Source: Loxodes magnus (taxonomy: Eukaryota; Ciliophora; Karyorelictea; Loxodida; Loxodidae). Taken from it: 64,000 nt of DNA. Within the stretch, counting starts at the first letter, position 1; every line of letters starts with the position of its first letter. The position numbers were made by a program, and so were the translations under genes. Of the stretch, positions 24,510 to 37,557 are shown in pieces. Location: assembly GCA_946699065.1 (NCBI GenBank), contig CAMPDV010000849.1:62001-126000 (forward strand), written 5' to 3'. The notes beneath the pieces are model-generated. The model made no database searches, had not been told where the DNA came from, and saw only the letters and a list, made by a program, of their open reading frames with translations.

Positions 24510-25005
24510 TCGAAGGTGAAAAAACAAGGGACGGCTTCATCAGAGGTTGGGGAAGCTAAGTACCCATAGTAGACTTTATGTCTTCCTCTGCTTTGGCTTG
24601 GCCTCGAGACATCTGCTAGTTTGACCTTCGGCACTGACTTATTTTAATTTTTAATTCTGGAATAAAAGGAAACTATTTTTGCGAGCTTCATCAGAGGTGG
24701 GGAATTTAAGTACCCATAATTGACACATTTCGTCCTCTGCTTTGGTGATGCAATGAGACGTAACCCTGCCATTTCCTGGAACCTCCAACAAGTATTAAAG
24801 ATTACGAGTATTCTAAAATTATATCAGTATAGAATATTTTTACCAGTACTGAATAAATATACCAGTATTGAACAAGGTTTATCAGTATCTGATAATTTTA
24901 TCAGTAACAAACATTCTTGTCAGTATGAAACATTTTTTTTTAAAGAGCTGCGCACCAACGAGAGTGCTACGCGCTCTATAATCATTATTTATTTATTTAT
25001 CTTTA
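24510..25005 (+). mobile_element. Composite SINE with duplicated structured domain and LINE tail
   Basis: A GC-rich 5' part contains two copies of a domain (24534-24596 and 24685-24745) of form CAGAGG..TGGG..AAGTACCCA..hairpin..CCTCTGCTTTGG. The hairpin differs in sequence but still pairs (AGAC/GTCT in one, GAC/GTC in the other). Next comes a 19-bp minisatellite and then the LINE 3' hairpin and tail (GAGCTGCGCACC...GCGCTCTATAATC, TATTTATTTATTT). Sharing the LINE 3' end suggests it is moved in trans by the LINE machinery. No coding frame is credible. Confidence 0.65.
24806..24935 (+). repeat. 19-bp minisatellite inside the composite SINE
   Basis: CAGTA recurs at 24825, 24844, 24863, 24883, 24902 and 24921, spaced 19, 19, 20, 19 and 19 bp, with a weaker first unit at 24805. 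Unit consensus is about TAYCAGTAYTGAAYAWTTT. It lies between the structured 5' domain and the LINE-like 3' end. Confidence 0.8.
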
Positions 25006-25019
25006 TTAAAGCTATTTAA

Positions 25020-26205
25020 TTAGTAAATTTGAGATTTACTTTTTATAGGTAATAAATAAAATGATTTTCTAACTAAGTCAATATTTTTTCAACTATTTTC
25101 AAATTCTAAATTTAATTTAAAGTCGTTCCATGTTCCATGATATGATTTTTCAGATTAATTAAAAATTTATTTTTAAAGCAGTCTTTTAATATGTTTATAA
25201 TATATGGAGATATAAATTCGTATTTCATTCTTTGCTTAAATGATTGTGTATTATGAATCTTTATAAATATTTATTTTCTATCATAAATTTAAAGCATTGT
25301 CATTTTAAAGGTATCAAAAAGTCTAAAAAGATATATGAAATAAAAATAAAAAATTAGATTTATGAGTATTGCAGTCTAAACACAATAGTAGTTTCTATTA
25401 TTATCAATCAATTACAAATTTTGATAGAATAATTAATTCTTTCTAATTAAAACTATTTCTAAATATTTTTCTATTTATAAATTAAAAATTGTAATTTGCT
25501 TCTATAAATAATTAAAATTCATATTATGTTTTTAAAAGGTTTCTAAGAAAGTTATATTTAATAAAGAGTTTAAATGATAATTTAAAACTATTCTTAGACT
25601 TAAAAAGCAGTCAAACATTAAACTAAATTTATTTAGATAATAATTATATCCTAAAAAGTTTAATTTTAACACTGAAGAATGATAGCAGAACTAAAGCTTA
25701 AATTAACTTAATTACAATTTTTATTAATTAAGGATATAGTTAAGTTTTTAAGATTTTATAGAGAATGCTTATTAATAAAATTGTTAGCAAATTTTAATTA
25801 CTAAAAAATGTTAGCTTCTTAATATATAATTAAGAAGAAAACAAAGCTCTTTTATCCTAGAAAATTATTTAATTTCTCTTTATAAACTAGTTTTTAATTG
25901 CATGCGAACATTTCACTTTTTATTCTAATTTATGATATTTTAGAGAAGAATATTAAATTTAATTTTTAGAATTGTGACTTTTTACTTTTTCTTCTGAAAT
26001 CTGCCTGCTATATTTGATAAACACTTTGAAAATAATAAAGAAAGTTTCATAGAAAATCTTCGAATAAATTATTTTTTTTTTTTTTTTTTTTTATTTAGAA
26101 TAAAATAAGTTATTTTTAGAAAAAAATTTGGATTTTAAGAATAAATATAAAACTTATAGCAGGCTTATGTGTAAAAATCTAATATAAACGAAAATAAAAA
26201 ATCTA
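25020..26205. other. AT-rich downstream part of unit C, no gene seen
   Basis: Repeat-unit DNA that is also found at 62770-63980 (inverted) and, more diverged, at 15480-16900 and 42490-43560. Contains a long T-run around 26071-26091 that is shorter in the other arm. Nothing coding or RNA-like was recognised. Confidence 0.5.
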
Positions 26206-26209
26206 TATT

Positions 26210-27067
26210 TCAACCTTAGTGCATTGTCGCATTGTGTCTTTCCATCGATTATTTACTTGCTAAGTTCTTTCCGCATCCTTGATAGTTACATTTGTATTTT
26301 TATTATCCTCTTTGTAAATGCTTCTTTAAATAATCCATTCTAGTGAATCCTTTATTACAGCACTGACAAGTTCCACATATTATTTTTTTATGTACTGTTT
26401 TAACGTGTTTTTCATGAGTGAGCTTCGACTTAAATTTTTTATCACACTCGTTGCAAGGAATTTCTTTGTCTTATTTATGTGCTTCTTTGTGTTTTTATAG
26501 ATAATCCGGTCTTTTGAAACTCTTTTAGCAAATGACACATAAAAAAGGTTTGGTATCATTGTGTTTAGTTTAGATATGAGAGTTATAAGTCTTTTTATTC
26601 TTATATTACTTTTAACAAATTTAGCAGTAAAAATCCATTTACTCTATATCAGATGCTTCTAAAGCCATTTCATTCTACTCCTTTTCTTTTTAATTTTCTT
26701 CCGCTGGCTATTCCTGATTCTTGGCTTTTTCTATTATTTCTTGAGGTAGGTAATTATGAATGTTTAAAATATCCTCTTTAATAAATTAAGCAATCTCTTC
26801 TTTTTAGTTCCCTTATTAATGTATGGACAAAATTTATTAATTCAGCATTTGGTTTTGAACATTTTAGGTAGCTGATTCATTGATCGGTATTGGAGTAGCA
26901 GATTAAGTTTGAATTGTTTTTAACTGTATAATAAAATTTACCTTTTTTAGAGTATTATCTTGCATAAGACTGGGTAAAGCTTCATCTCTGACTCTCTTGT
27001 TGAAGAAAACGTGGCTCAAGTATGAAAAGTTATCGTGACTCGTAACTTAGAAGAGACCCTTGCACAT
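26210..27067 (-). CDS. C2H2 zinc-finger protein, copy C (285 aa)
   Basis: Open from ATG 27067-27065 to TGA 26212-26210, TAA/TAG as Gln. Same length as copy F, its palindromic partner. It differs from copies D/E in the second finger (CVICQKSF) and by a longer, lysine/glutamate-rich linker before finger 1. All metal ligands of fingers 1, 2, 3 and 5 are kept. The fourth has Cx2C and a single His as in every copy, so it is probably a degenerate finger or binds metal differently. It points out of the palindrome, opposite to D. Confidence 0.9.
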
Positions 27068-27464
27068 TTTTATTATAAAATGAAAAAGTAAGTCTTAATA
27101 AATACTAGGATACTCTTTAAATTGAATTAAAGTGTTAAGGGATAGGCTAGTTTATTTATTTCAATAACTAAGTTAAAGAAGCTGATTTAACTTTCACTAA
27201 CTTGATTACTAAAATTAAAAAGGTTTATTAAGTAGTTTAAAATGACTCAGTTAAATGCGAAAGATAATTTATTAAAGTTGCTTGAGAATTTTTAGAAGTT
27301 TATATCTAAAATATTAACTTTTTCAGAGAAAAAAAGATGTAATTAATTACTTTTTTCAAATAACTAGTTATATCTTAATTTTAAAGCCCTGATATTAATA
27401 TTATATCTAAATTATTAAAATTTATATAAAACCAGAAAATCCTTTTTATTAAGATTTTTTCTTT

Positions 27465-27565
27465 AGTACTTATATCATCTATATTTTCTCTTTTAATAGC
27501 CATAAACTTAAATAATAAAATAAAAATTTAATCTATTTTATTTAATTTCTTGTTCTTATCACTGG
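27465..27565 (-). promoter_or_regulatory. Conserved upstream block of zinc-finger gene C
   Basis: Minus-strand ATG 27503-27501 followed by codons for MAIKRENIDDISTKEK. Compared with units A, B, D and E (KRDISTKE) there is a 12-nt insertion that keeps the frame; unit F has the same insertion. The TGATAAGAACA motif lies just upstream. Confidence 0.45.
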
Positions 27566-27599
27566 TGTATTTTATAAAAAATAATTTTAGCTCTAATAA

Positions 27600-30385
27600 C
27601 TTATAATAGCCTAAATTATCATTTCCATGAACTTTAATAATAAAGAGTTATATCCAAATATTGTAAACATTTAATAACTTTAAATTGTGATGTAAAGCTT
27701 TAGATTTAAATCCAGAAGATGTTTTATTAATATTTTATTCTTTTAAAAATATATTAATTTGCTACTAGCCTTCAGTACTCTCAATTTGTGATATTAATCT
27801 CATTTGCAATTTTATTAATGAGCAATATCTTAGCAATATATTTTATTTTATTCTTTTAGCTTAATAATTAATCATGTAGTTATTAGTTTAAGAAGCAAAT
27901 TAAATCTAACACTCATACTTTAATAACTAGTTTAGCTTTGTTAATTTCATATTAGCTTGAGTAATTTATTAAGCTGAAAGGAGAACATTATTTAATTTAA
28001 TTTAATTTAATTTATCTAACTTGAGTAGTTTTCAATTTATTTTAACTTGTTTAATCACTAAAACCAAAATATATTTATAGATAATTTCCTGAAAATTGTA
28101 TTAATTAACTTATAAAAATGCTTGAATAAACGTAAAATTTTAAATTTCCTTCTATTAAAAATATGAAATTTAGTATAATAGAAACTAAGGCTTAGGGTTA
28201 TCAAATATCAAATTCCAGATACCACTAAATTCATAAAAAGAGAGAAATAGTATGATAAAATTTAATTTTTGCTTGACTATCTTTCATATATAACAATTAG
28301 CTTTTATTTTATTTCTATAGGAAAATAATCCAAACTTTTATGATATTAGTCATTTAGGAAGGTAAAATTGTAGTATATTTATAATATTTCTTGCATCTAA
28401 CTATGGAGACAAAAGTTTATTATCTTATAATCCATAAAATTAGAAATAAATTTTAACTAGTAGAACTAAATCTTTAGAGATAGTTTGTATCTTCTTTAAA
28501 AATAGAGTATTTATTTAAATCTCTAAGTATGAAAATAATGATTTTCTTATGCAGTAGAAGCATTCTTGACTCTATTTTTTAAAATAAATAAATTAAAATT
28601 ATTTGGTTTAAATTTTAATTTATTTTAGCTAGAGAGGAAAATACACTTATTAAAGAATCTTTATTAAAGTAAAGATTTTATTAGCTCATTTAGCCGTGTT
28701 TAAAATAGATAAAGCTGTAAAGAAGGTAACTTTAATATATTTAATTATTAATTTTTATCTTAATATTAGAATAAAACTTATATAATTATTTAAAATTATG
28801 AAATTAGATAAAATAGAAACTAGCATTTTGAAATAATACTCATACTAGAGTAAATTTAAGCCTTCCTTTATTAATAAACTGCTAATTATTATGAGGAAAA
28901 TACATTATTTCTATAAGTGATAATCCTTTCCACAAATATAATTATTTGCTTTAAATTTTAATAATTCCATTTTTTATATTGTACTTGATCTACTTATAGA
29001 AACAATGTTTCACAATTTAATTTGCCTGATAACTTTCTCCTACCAAATGATAAAGGAACAATCATATGCTGATAATTTTGTTTTATAATTTAATATAAAA
29101 ATAAACCATCTTTATTATCTCTTAAGAACCTCTTTGTATATCATTGTCCATTTTATACTAAACAGTGTCATATTAGAATTTAATCCAATTATTTCATGCT
29201 TTTGTTTAAAAAATTGCTTTCCAAGATTTATTAATTAAGAATAATAGAATTTAAGCTTCAACTTTTAAATATTATATATAAATTCCATATTTTTAGGATC
29301 TAATTGTAAATTAATTTCTGAATAAGATTTTATTCTTTAAATAAAAATAAAACTCTTAATTAATTTTACTTAGAGATAAATTCATTTTGCATTAGATTAA
29401 TGCTTTTAATTAGAAATTTTTCTTAAGTTTTTATTTTAAATAATGTAGACTTAAAATAGATGAGATCTGTTTGTTTAAATATAAATATAATATTTTTTTA
29501 TTTATAAAACCTAGGCAGTTTAATACTCTTATTTCTGACTATTAGCCAGATTAATTAGATAAATCTCCACCTCAAATTTAAGAAAATAGCAAGCTTAAAC
29601 GTATTTAATAAATTGAAAATAACTTTCTTACAAAATGTCTCTTAATGATGCTAGCATTTTATAATTTAATTAAATATTTATTCTTTAATAATTATATAAT
29701 TATTTATATATCTTCACTAATTACAAGTATCTAGAAGAGTTTATACATATTTTAAAAGCAAAAAGTATACTATAAAGATTATTATTTCTAACTAAATTTT
29801 CTATTTTATTTATTAAGGTTTTTGCTTTTATATTATGCAAATAAATATAATTGAATAATTAGTCTAAATTTTATTTTGGTTGCAATGTTAATTTTAGAAT
29901 TTAATATTAATTACTTAAAATGTGAAAAATATAAATCTGGATACTCATTAAGATTTTAGGCTTTATCTACTTTTAGAATCATAAGTTTTACCTAAGAATG
30001 AACTGGTATTTTAGCAATGATAAAATATAATGCTTAGTATATATGACAAAGAAAATTTCAAAAGAGATAGAAAGAATATTATCTATAAACTTATTTTTTC
30101 TCAATAATATTTAAAATTCTAATTTAAAAATTTAAATAATTGCAAAAATTAAAATAATAATTCTACAATTTATAAATCTTTTTAATTCATAAAAGATAAT
30201 TAAAGAGAAAATTTAACCCTCTAAAGCAATAACCATTATTGAAATATTTGTAATTTTATTTTTTATTTCTTTGTTTGATAAAAGAGTTATATATAGAAGA
30301 TTATTTCTAAATGTAATTATTTATTTAATTTAAATTATTTATTTTTTATAATAGCTATATACTATAACTATTAATTATTAAATTT
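27600..30385. other. AT-rich upstream part of unit C, no gene seen
   Basis: Repeat-unit sequence whose counterpart is 58520-61370. Short blocks recur in units A and B (TGTCTCTTAATGATG near 29640). No credible frame or RNA gene. Confidence 0.5.
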
Positions 30386-30390
30386 AATGC

Positions 30391-30800
30391 TTTATGATAG
30401 CCTGTTCCTTATTTTACATCTTACCATAACAAACTCTATGACTTTAGCTGGAATATTCTGTTTATTATTTTCTCCCAATTTGTTCTGTCATAAGTATAAA
30501 ATGTATCTTCGTAAAAATTTATTTCAAACCCATTCCAAGATCATCAATCGAAGATAATTTATTATCTAGATAATTAAATCAACTAGAAACTTATCTAATT
30601 GCTTAGAAATAATTTCATACATTTTAAAAATCGTACTCTTGGAATTCCTTTGACGTTATTAGCATAATATAATTTAAACTTAAACATAAGCTGGAGATAG
30701 TTGCTGTCATATATAATTGTCAAAACTACTTCTTTCAGATAAAAATCTTTTAATTATTTTAGAAACTAAATTCATCATGCTCCTTTTACTTGTAAATTGC
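30391..30800 (-). other. Highly conserved, less AT-rich block in left arm
   Basis: Almost identical to 58083-58519 in the other arm, with only a handful of differences in about 400 bp, fewer than in flanking DNA. On the strand shown, two overlapping frames are open if TAA/TAG are Gln and TGA is Trp. One begins MMNLVSKIIKFFYLKE; the other, one base over, contains SSIDDLGMGLKQIF. I cannot tell which, if either, is translated. No family recognised. It lies about 3.3 kb upstream of gene C and is missing from unit D. Confidence 0.4.
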
Positions 30801-33150
30801 TTATTTTGTTCTTAGTAATAAACCAACTATTTTAGTATTAAAATGAATGTAATTTAATTTTTGAGAAATTGGAATATAATAAGAGGAAATAAACATATTT
30901 AAATAAAAGAATTTAGTTAAATATTCAAATTAAAATAAATAAAATACTATAAAAATAATTTTTTACTAGCATCACATTGTAATCTATTTTGCCCATCTTA
31001 ATAAAGGATTTTTTATTTTATATCTGCTTAAATTTATCTTTTCCTACTTTAAAAAATAATTTTAGCTTTAAGCAACAATTATATAATTCTAAGATGCTTT
31101 TTATATTTATCAATTACAATATAATAAATTTTTCTTTCTTAATTTAATTAATATATTTTTAGAAATTTCTTATATATTAGATTTTATTTTAACACTAACA
31201 CTTTTGTAGTTTTAATATAATGCTAAATTTGATGTTTTCCTTAAAACTGATTCTTATTTTAAAATGTTGCATTTATATCTCTTGCAGTCTTATAATTATT
31301 TTGTTTCCTGCATTTAAAATTATCCAGAATTAATTCAAATTAATTAAATTCCTATATTAATATTTTTAAGTGAATATATAAAAGAATTATTCTCTAGAAA
31401 TGTTTGCAGTTTAACTAAATCATGAATTGATTCTTAGTTTTTTAGTCTTAGAAATAATATTAAAGATTATTATCTTCAACCTTCTTATCATTTAAACCAA
31501 ATTATCAATAAAATTTCTTTTTATTATGTTTCATCAAATCAAAAAAATTGTGTTGACTATAATTTACTCAATATTTGATAAATAAGCAACTAAATAAAAA
31601 ATAAATGTATATTCTAAAGTTTAATATTAAATCTCTAATTTAATATACTAGAAAATGTTTAATTAAGCTAGTAACTATTAAATTAGCTTAATAAACTATT
31701 TATTATTATTTGCCTATTTATCACTCTTCATTATTTATAAAGTATCTAGGTTTATTATTTTTCATATTAAGAGTCTCTTTATTATTAAATAAATGGAAGT
31801 GTAATTATAAAATCCAAAATATCAAAAAATATTTATATATGTAAAATTTGGTAGAAAAATTGAGGATTTAATAATTTTTAACTTTGAGATTCACTTTTTA
31901 AAATTAATGATAGAGTGTAAGGTTAAAATAAATGATTAAGTATTAATGTATAAAGCTCTACCTAGTAATAAAATAGAAAAATAATAATCTAGATGATTAT
32001 TCTAAATAAATAGGTGATAATAAAAACAGAATTAATTTAAAAATTAATAATCATATATAAAATTAAATTAAATCTAACTTTATAATTGATTCTTATTATG
32101 AGAAATTACAAACATAATAACTAAAAAGATATATAAAACATAGATGAATCCTTTGATAACGAAAGATGTTATGGTGTAGAAGAAATGTTTAGTCACTATT
32201 ATATTCGATATTTAAAAATTAAGAATTAAATAGAAACTAAAATTTAATAGGTATAAATTAAATAATTTTTTAGCTTTATTAAAGAAACCAAATAATTTAA
32301 GCAAAGCTTTTTATTTAAATTATAAAATGAACATACAATTAAAAGAAACAATTTAAAGTTATATTTAATAAATAATAAATTTAATATCATTATTAAGTTT
32401 TATCAAATTGCTATTATATTAGTCTTTATATTTAGATAAGCCAAAGAAAAGAAATATAAAATCTTTAATTATAAAAAAAAATATATAAAGAAAGATAAAT
32501 AACTAGTAATATAAGAAAATTTATTCAAGCAATGCTTAAATTATATTATTTTAAGTCTTAAATTAATAAAATTTTAATTTAATTTTGTTAATTTTTTGTA
32601 TTTTATTAATAAAAGTATTCATATATTTTAAAATTTGAAATATAATTATTTTGAAAAATAAAATAAAAAATAAAATAGCTTAATATAATGCAAAGAATAA
32701 TAAAAAATTTAAAGAAGAAATTATTAAATACAAAATTTTAAATATTTTATATAATTTCTTAAAATAAAGCTTAGTATTTACATAAACAAACTAGTTCTTT
32801 CTGAAAAATAATTTTTAAATGTTTTTCTAAAAATGCTACAATTAAAAAAAATTATAAATCATAAAATTATTTTTATTCTAAAGATAGATTACTTCTAAAG
32901 TTTTATAATTATTAATTTTTGTTTTAGGATTTAGCTCTAAGTTAGGTGAGAAACTTTTATAATTTAAATAAAAGAAAAAATATTTTTATTAGATTTTATC
33001 AAAGCAGTTGTTACTCTTCCCTATTTTATGATTTATAGCTGACAAAAATAGTCATATTTAAAAATTATCTTCAAATAAATGAAAAAAATTTATGAATAAA
33101 AAAATCTTATTTATCTAAAGAAAATATCCAATCATCTTACGAAGAATAAT
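30801..33150. other. AT-rich arm DNA, no gene seen
   Basis: Counterpart of 54890-58080. It includes the empty site (about 32393-32412) for the insertion found at 55652-56502 in the right arm. A block at 30930-30990 recurs at 38660-38720 next to tRNA-Gln. Nothing coding recognised. Confidence 0.5.
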
Positions 33151-33154
33151 AAAG

Positions 33155-33226
33155 GGACAAGTAGCTCAGTAGTAGAGCATTGGACTGCAGATCCAGAAGT
33201 AGTGGGTTCGACTCCCACTTTGTCTT
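33155..33226 (+). tRNA. tRNA-Cys(GCA), left-arm copy
   Basis: Acceptor GGACAAG/TTTGTCT, D arm GCTC...GAGC, anticodon stem TTGGA/TCCAG with loop CTGCAGA (anticodon GCA), T arm GTGGG-TTCGACT-CCCAC, then a T-run terminator. The acceptor has G-T pairs at both ends where the right-arm copy has G-C, so it is slightly weakened but still foldable. Confidence 0.9.
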
Positions 33227-33229
33227 TTT

Positions 33230-36200
33230 TTAATTATTTTTAATAAAAATATAAATTAAAACCTTTAACTTTAGATACATAAAAACAAATTATATTTGCT
33301 AAAGTAGAAATTTAATTAGTTCGTAAATTGGAATTCAAGATTCGAATATAATCTATTTTAATGAGTCTCTAATGTAGAATGATGTTAATTTTTTAGAGCA
33401 TTGAGAGATGAAAGTATATGGAGAAAAATAATTATTTATTTTAGCCATTTAATAAAAAAGAATATAAATTTCTTACATTAATAAGTTTATTTTTTTTATT
33501 TTATATATATTACAGATTTTGCTTCTTTATTATAATATACAATTATTTCATTTGTAAAAGTTTTATCGCTTTTTACAATGATATAATTGACTAGAAAATT
33601 CTAGTAGAATAATAACTGTCAAAATTCTATTACTTCAACATATTGATACGACTTTGAAAAAGAGTTTTTAATTCTAAGAGTAAAATATTATTTTCAACTC
33701 TTATTCTCCAAAATAATTAAATATTAGATTCTTGTTAATCCTTAAGAAATTTCTAGATTGTGTCTCATACAATCTTATCATTATTAATTACCTAGCTTTT
33801 TTTAATTTTTTGCTTTAATGTTTAATATACTTTTATTAAAGCATTAGTATATTTTTATATGGCTAGCTATTTTTATTTCTATACCAGCACTGAGAAAATC
33901 TTCTTATGAAACTTTATACTGCTGCCAAATTTTTATTCTGCTAATGTTAATTTAAATCTCTAACTGCTGTTAGAAATCTCCTTAATCTTTTCTAAAAATC
34001 TTGTTTCCTTAATTAAAATTCCTCGATGAATAATCAAGGTTTTTCAATTTTATTTTAATATTTTTAGCAATAATTAAGAAACATTAAACACAAAAAATCA
34101 TGCAGTTTGGCCAAATCTTTAACAGAAAAAGCTCATAAAATCTAATATTCTCTTGCAGTTAAAACAAATTAAACCAACTAAGCTTTTATTTATTTTCATT
34201 TTATCAATCTAATAAAGCAAAAATAATTTTCAATTAAGCTATTGTTATTAAAATGCTATAGATAAATAAATGCTTTAATATAAATACATTTAATCTTTTT
34301 CTATTAGTATTTAAGATTTATTTATTTCTTTAACCACCAAAAATATTTAAGCTATTCTATTATTATTTTGATTAAGATTCTTACATAGCATACCTACTCT
34401 TAAATCTATCTAGCTCTTAAATAGAATTCTTAGTAAATAAGATATTCTTTATGTATTTAAGGTCTCTTAATAATTATTAAGATAATGTAATAAATAGAAA
34501 TAGTAGAATATTAGAATTATTAAGCTAATTTAATTTTAGATAAGAGATTTAAGATTTAATAAAATTTACATTTTAATAAGGAACATTAGAGCTAAAAACT
34601 TAAAGTTGTAAAGCTTGGAAGTAGAATTAATAAATAAATAATTATAAATAAACTATTTAAATTAGACAGAAAATAAAAAATTTAATTGATAAGGTGTAAA
34701 AGTTATAAGAATCATGAAAGCTAGAATAATAGAGATAATTAAAAGTAGGATATAGATAAATAAAATTAAGTTAAATTGATTCTTTGATCTTATATAAGAA
34801 TATTCAGGAGAAAATGAATTAATTATCTATAAGCATAGAGAAAGATCTAAGATAAACTGGAATTAGCTTTAAAAAGAAATATTTTCTGGTATTATAGCAA
34901 TCATTTAGAATAAGTGAGTATTAAATAAAAATAGCTTAAAATTAAGAAAAGCTAAATTAAAATATAAAAAATTAAAATAATAACTAAGCTATCATAAACA
35001 TAATCTATTTTCAATCCTTTAAAAGAAGCAAAATGTTAAAATAAAGAATTTATTTATGTTTAATATAAAGTACTTTATTTAATATTATCACCTTAATAAT
35101 TAATATTAATATCACTATATCATCTTTCAATTTACTAAAATACTTATAATTAATAATTTGATATATGAATTAAGATCCATAATAGATTTATTTAATAATA
35201 AATAAAAAGATATTTAAAAAGTTTTAATCTCATTGCTAAATATTATAAAATATTAAAATTCATTCCATCTTATTTTAGAACCTCCAAACCTAAGACTGAA
35301 AGAAGTTATATACCATAATACATTAATTTAGTGTAATAAATTGACTTATGTCTCCTAACTAGCTTTTTCCTCTATATTATAACCTTCTATAATCAATTGT
35401 ATTTTAATAGAAAAAGTATTTCTTAATTTCTAATAAAAGCTAATAGCTATATAATTATAACTATATAAAGTTAAAATACACTTAAATTTAGTAAAAACTT
35501 TCTACTTAGATGAATAATTATGATCATAACATTACTAACTCGAAATATTAGTCAGCTAAATGTATAATTCAAAGGATTTAACTGTATAATTATAAGACAA
35601 TGTAAAGTTTCAAAGAGTATTTATAACCTTATTTTGTATAAATTTAATGATATGATATGAAGATATATAACTTACTTAAATTAGTAAATTATAAAATAAT
35701 ATTATTGGATTCTAAAAATCATAATTAAGCTTAATAAACATAGATATAAAAAAGAAAAACTTAAGAATAATATTTTTAAAATTATATTAAATTCAAAACA
35801 TTCATAGCAGGATTTTTATAATTCTAGCTAGCGAACTTAGGATTAATTCTTACATTAATAGTTTTAAAAAATAAAAACAATTTTAGAAATACTCTAGTGA
35901 TCTTTTATTTTATTTTTTGGAGATATTAAACTAAGCTAAATAATTTTTGTTTAGTCAATAAATAAATAGGCATTTCTTTTAAACTTTAGCTCTTTGTTAT
36001 TAAAAATTTTTAGAATTTTCAGATTTTTTAATTTTTTTCCTTTCTACTTATCTATCAAATTTTTCATTTTAAATAGAATAAAGTTTTATTAAATTTCAAT
36101 TCTTATTATTATGATTCTCTAAAGCACTTATATATGTTTTTAATTATTATAATTAACTCACTAATAGCTTATTAAGTCCTTGAAAAAAGGATAAATGGAG

Positions 36201-37160
36201 ATAAGAAAATTTAATTAAATATTAGATCAAATTAAGTTACTTGCAATTTAATTTTTTAGATTCTTAATTTTTCATCTAAAACTTATTTGTTTAATATGAA
36301 GAACTTCCACATATAATATATTATAATTTAAATTACAACTGGTATATTATGAAGAAACATAAAATCTCTATTAATAAGCATTCATATCTTAAGAAAAGCA
36401 AAATTATGTTCTAAATCATTATTTTCTACTATGTTTTCCTTAATTGATTAAAATTTAGGTTATATGATGAGATAACTATTAACTTAAATTACTCTAAGTT
36501 ATATCATAAATATATAGTTATAATTTAGTTGTTTGTCTTATATTTCTCTTATAGTACTAAACAGTAAATTTAATTACAAATTTATTTAGGTATTAACTAC
36601 TTGGATATTATAGTTAGATAAGACACTTAAATTAAATTTTTATATTATCAATGTTATTAAATACTTAGTTGTGTAAAATAATCTTGCTCATGGTTTTGTG
36701 ATTGATAAAAGTTTAAAATATTTAATATTAATGCCAATGTAATAAAACACAAATCATAAAAGAAATTACTTTAGTTAAAAAAGTTTAAATAAGCTATCCA
36801 TCTAGAAATTAGAAAAGCCAATCCTTAATATTTAGATTTTTTTCTTTTTATTTTTAGATTTTTTCAAAATACTTTTATTAAAAAGGAAGTTTGAGATTTA
36901 CTCAAAATATTAGAAACTAAAAATTTATTAAAAAGTAAATTTTTAAAGAAAGAGAGTTACTAAAATCTAAGAATATCTCTTTAATAATTTGTTCAATAAA
37001 ACTTATTTATAAATGTAATTATTTATTTTCTATCTAAACTTAATAATTTATTTAAAATTAAAATAAATTAAGAAGAAAAATAACTATCCAATATTTTATA
37101 TAAAATTATACAATAAAGAAATTAATTAAGGAAAGAGCTTTCATAATAACAGAAATAGTT
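33230..37160. other. AT-rich arm DNA, no gene seen
   Basis: Counterpart of 50880-54815. Somewhat less AT-rich stretches (33880-34160) contain frames open with TAA/TAG/TGA all read as sense, but such frames are expected by chance in this composition and both arms are too similar to test selection. No RNA gene or repeat end seen. Confidence 0.45.
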
Positions 37161-37171
37161 AACTATAAAAT

Positions 37172-37520
37172 TTAATTTAAGTATAAAATATAATTAAAAA
37201 GATGGTGGGAGTTGAGATTGACCTTCTGAATCATACTTTCTGGTTTTATGGCTAGGAACAAGTTCCTTTCCTGTCGCTGAGAAAGTCCCTGGTCAAAGTC
37301 AACCTTTGCAAGGGAACGCCTTCCTTTTGATTATCCACTCCTGGTAGGGGCTTGAAACCTGGCTGCCCATAGCGATGGAGCTCCCTGGCAGCTGCTTTTC
37401 GAAAGCAACACGATATCCCCGTTATCCCATGAAGGGAGTGTTGGGGTCGTTAAACTGCAAGAAGTTGCATTCCAAAAACTCTTTTAGTTTAAAATTAATT
37501 AATTAATTTAAGTATAAAAT
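37172..37520 (+). mobile_element. Structured SINE-like element, copy 3, with 18-bp target duplication
   Basis: Body 37201-37490. Flanking direct repeats TTAATTTAAGTATAAAAT at 37172-37189 and 37503-37520 are identical. Compared with copies 1 and 2 several stems have changed on both sides: GATT/AATC near 37220, CAAAG/CTTTG near 37295, CTGCC/GGCAG near 37370-37393, GCTTT/AAAGC near 37396-37408, TGCAA/TTGCA near 37457-37470. The loops and linkers GGAACAAGTTCC, GAGAAAGTCC and GATATCCCCGTTAT are kept. Confidence 0.85.
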
Positions 37521-37557
37521 CATTTTATTTTATAGTATAAAATAGATGTCGGCCGCG

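Noticed and set aside
24819-24935. CRISPR-like array suggested by regularly spaced CAGTA motifs
   Set aside because: Units are 19-20 bp direct repeats without unique spacers and sit inside a SINE in a eukaryotic genome; it is a minisatellite.
24720-25019. A 99-residue ORF across the composite SINE
   Set aside because: It runs through tandem 19-bp repeats, structured RNA domains and the LINE tail; no protein-like conservation.
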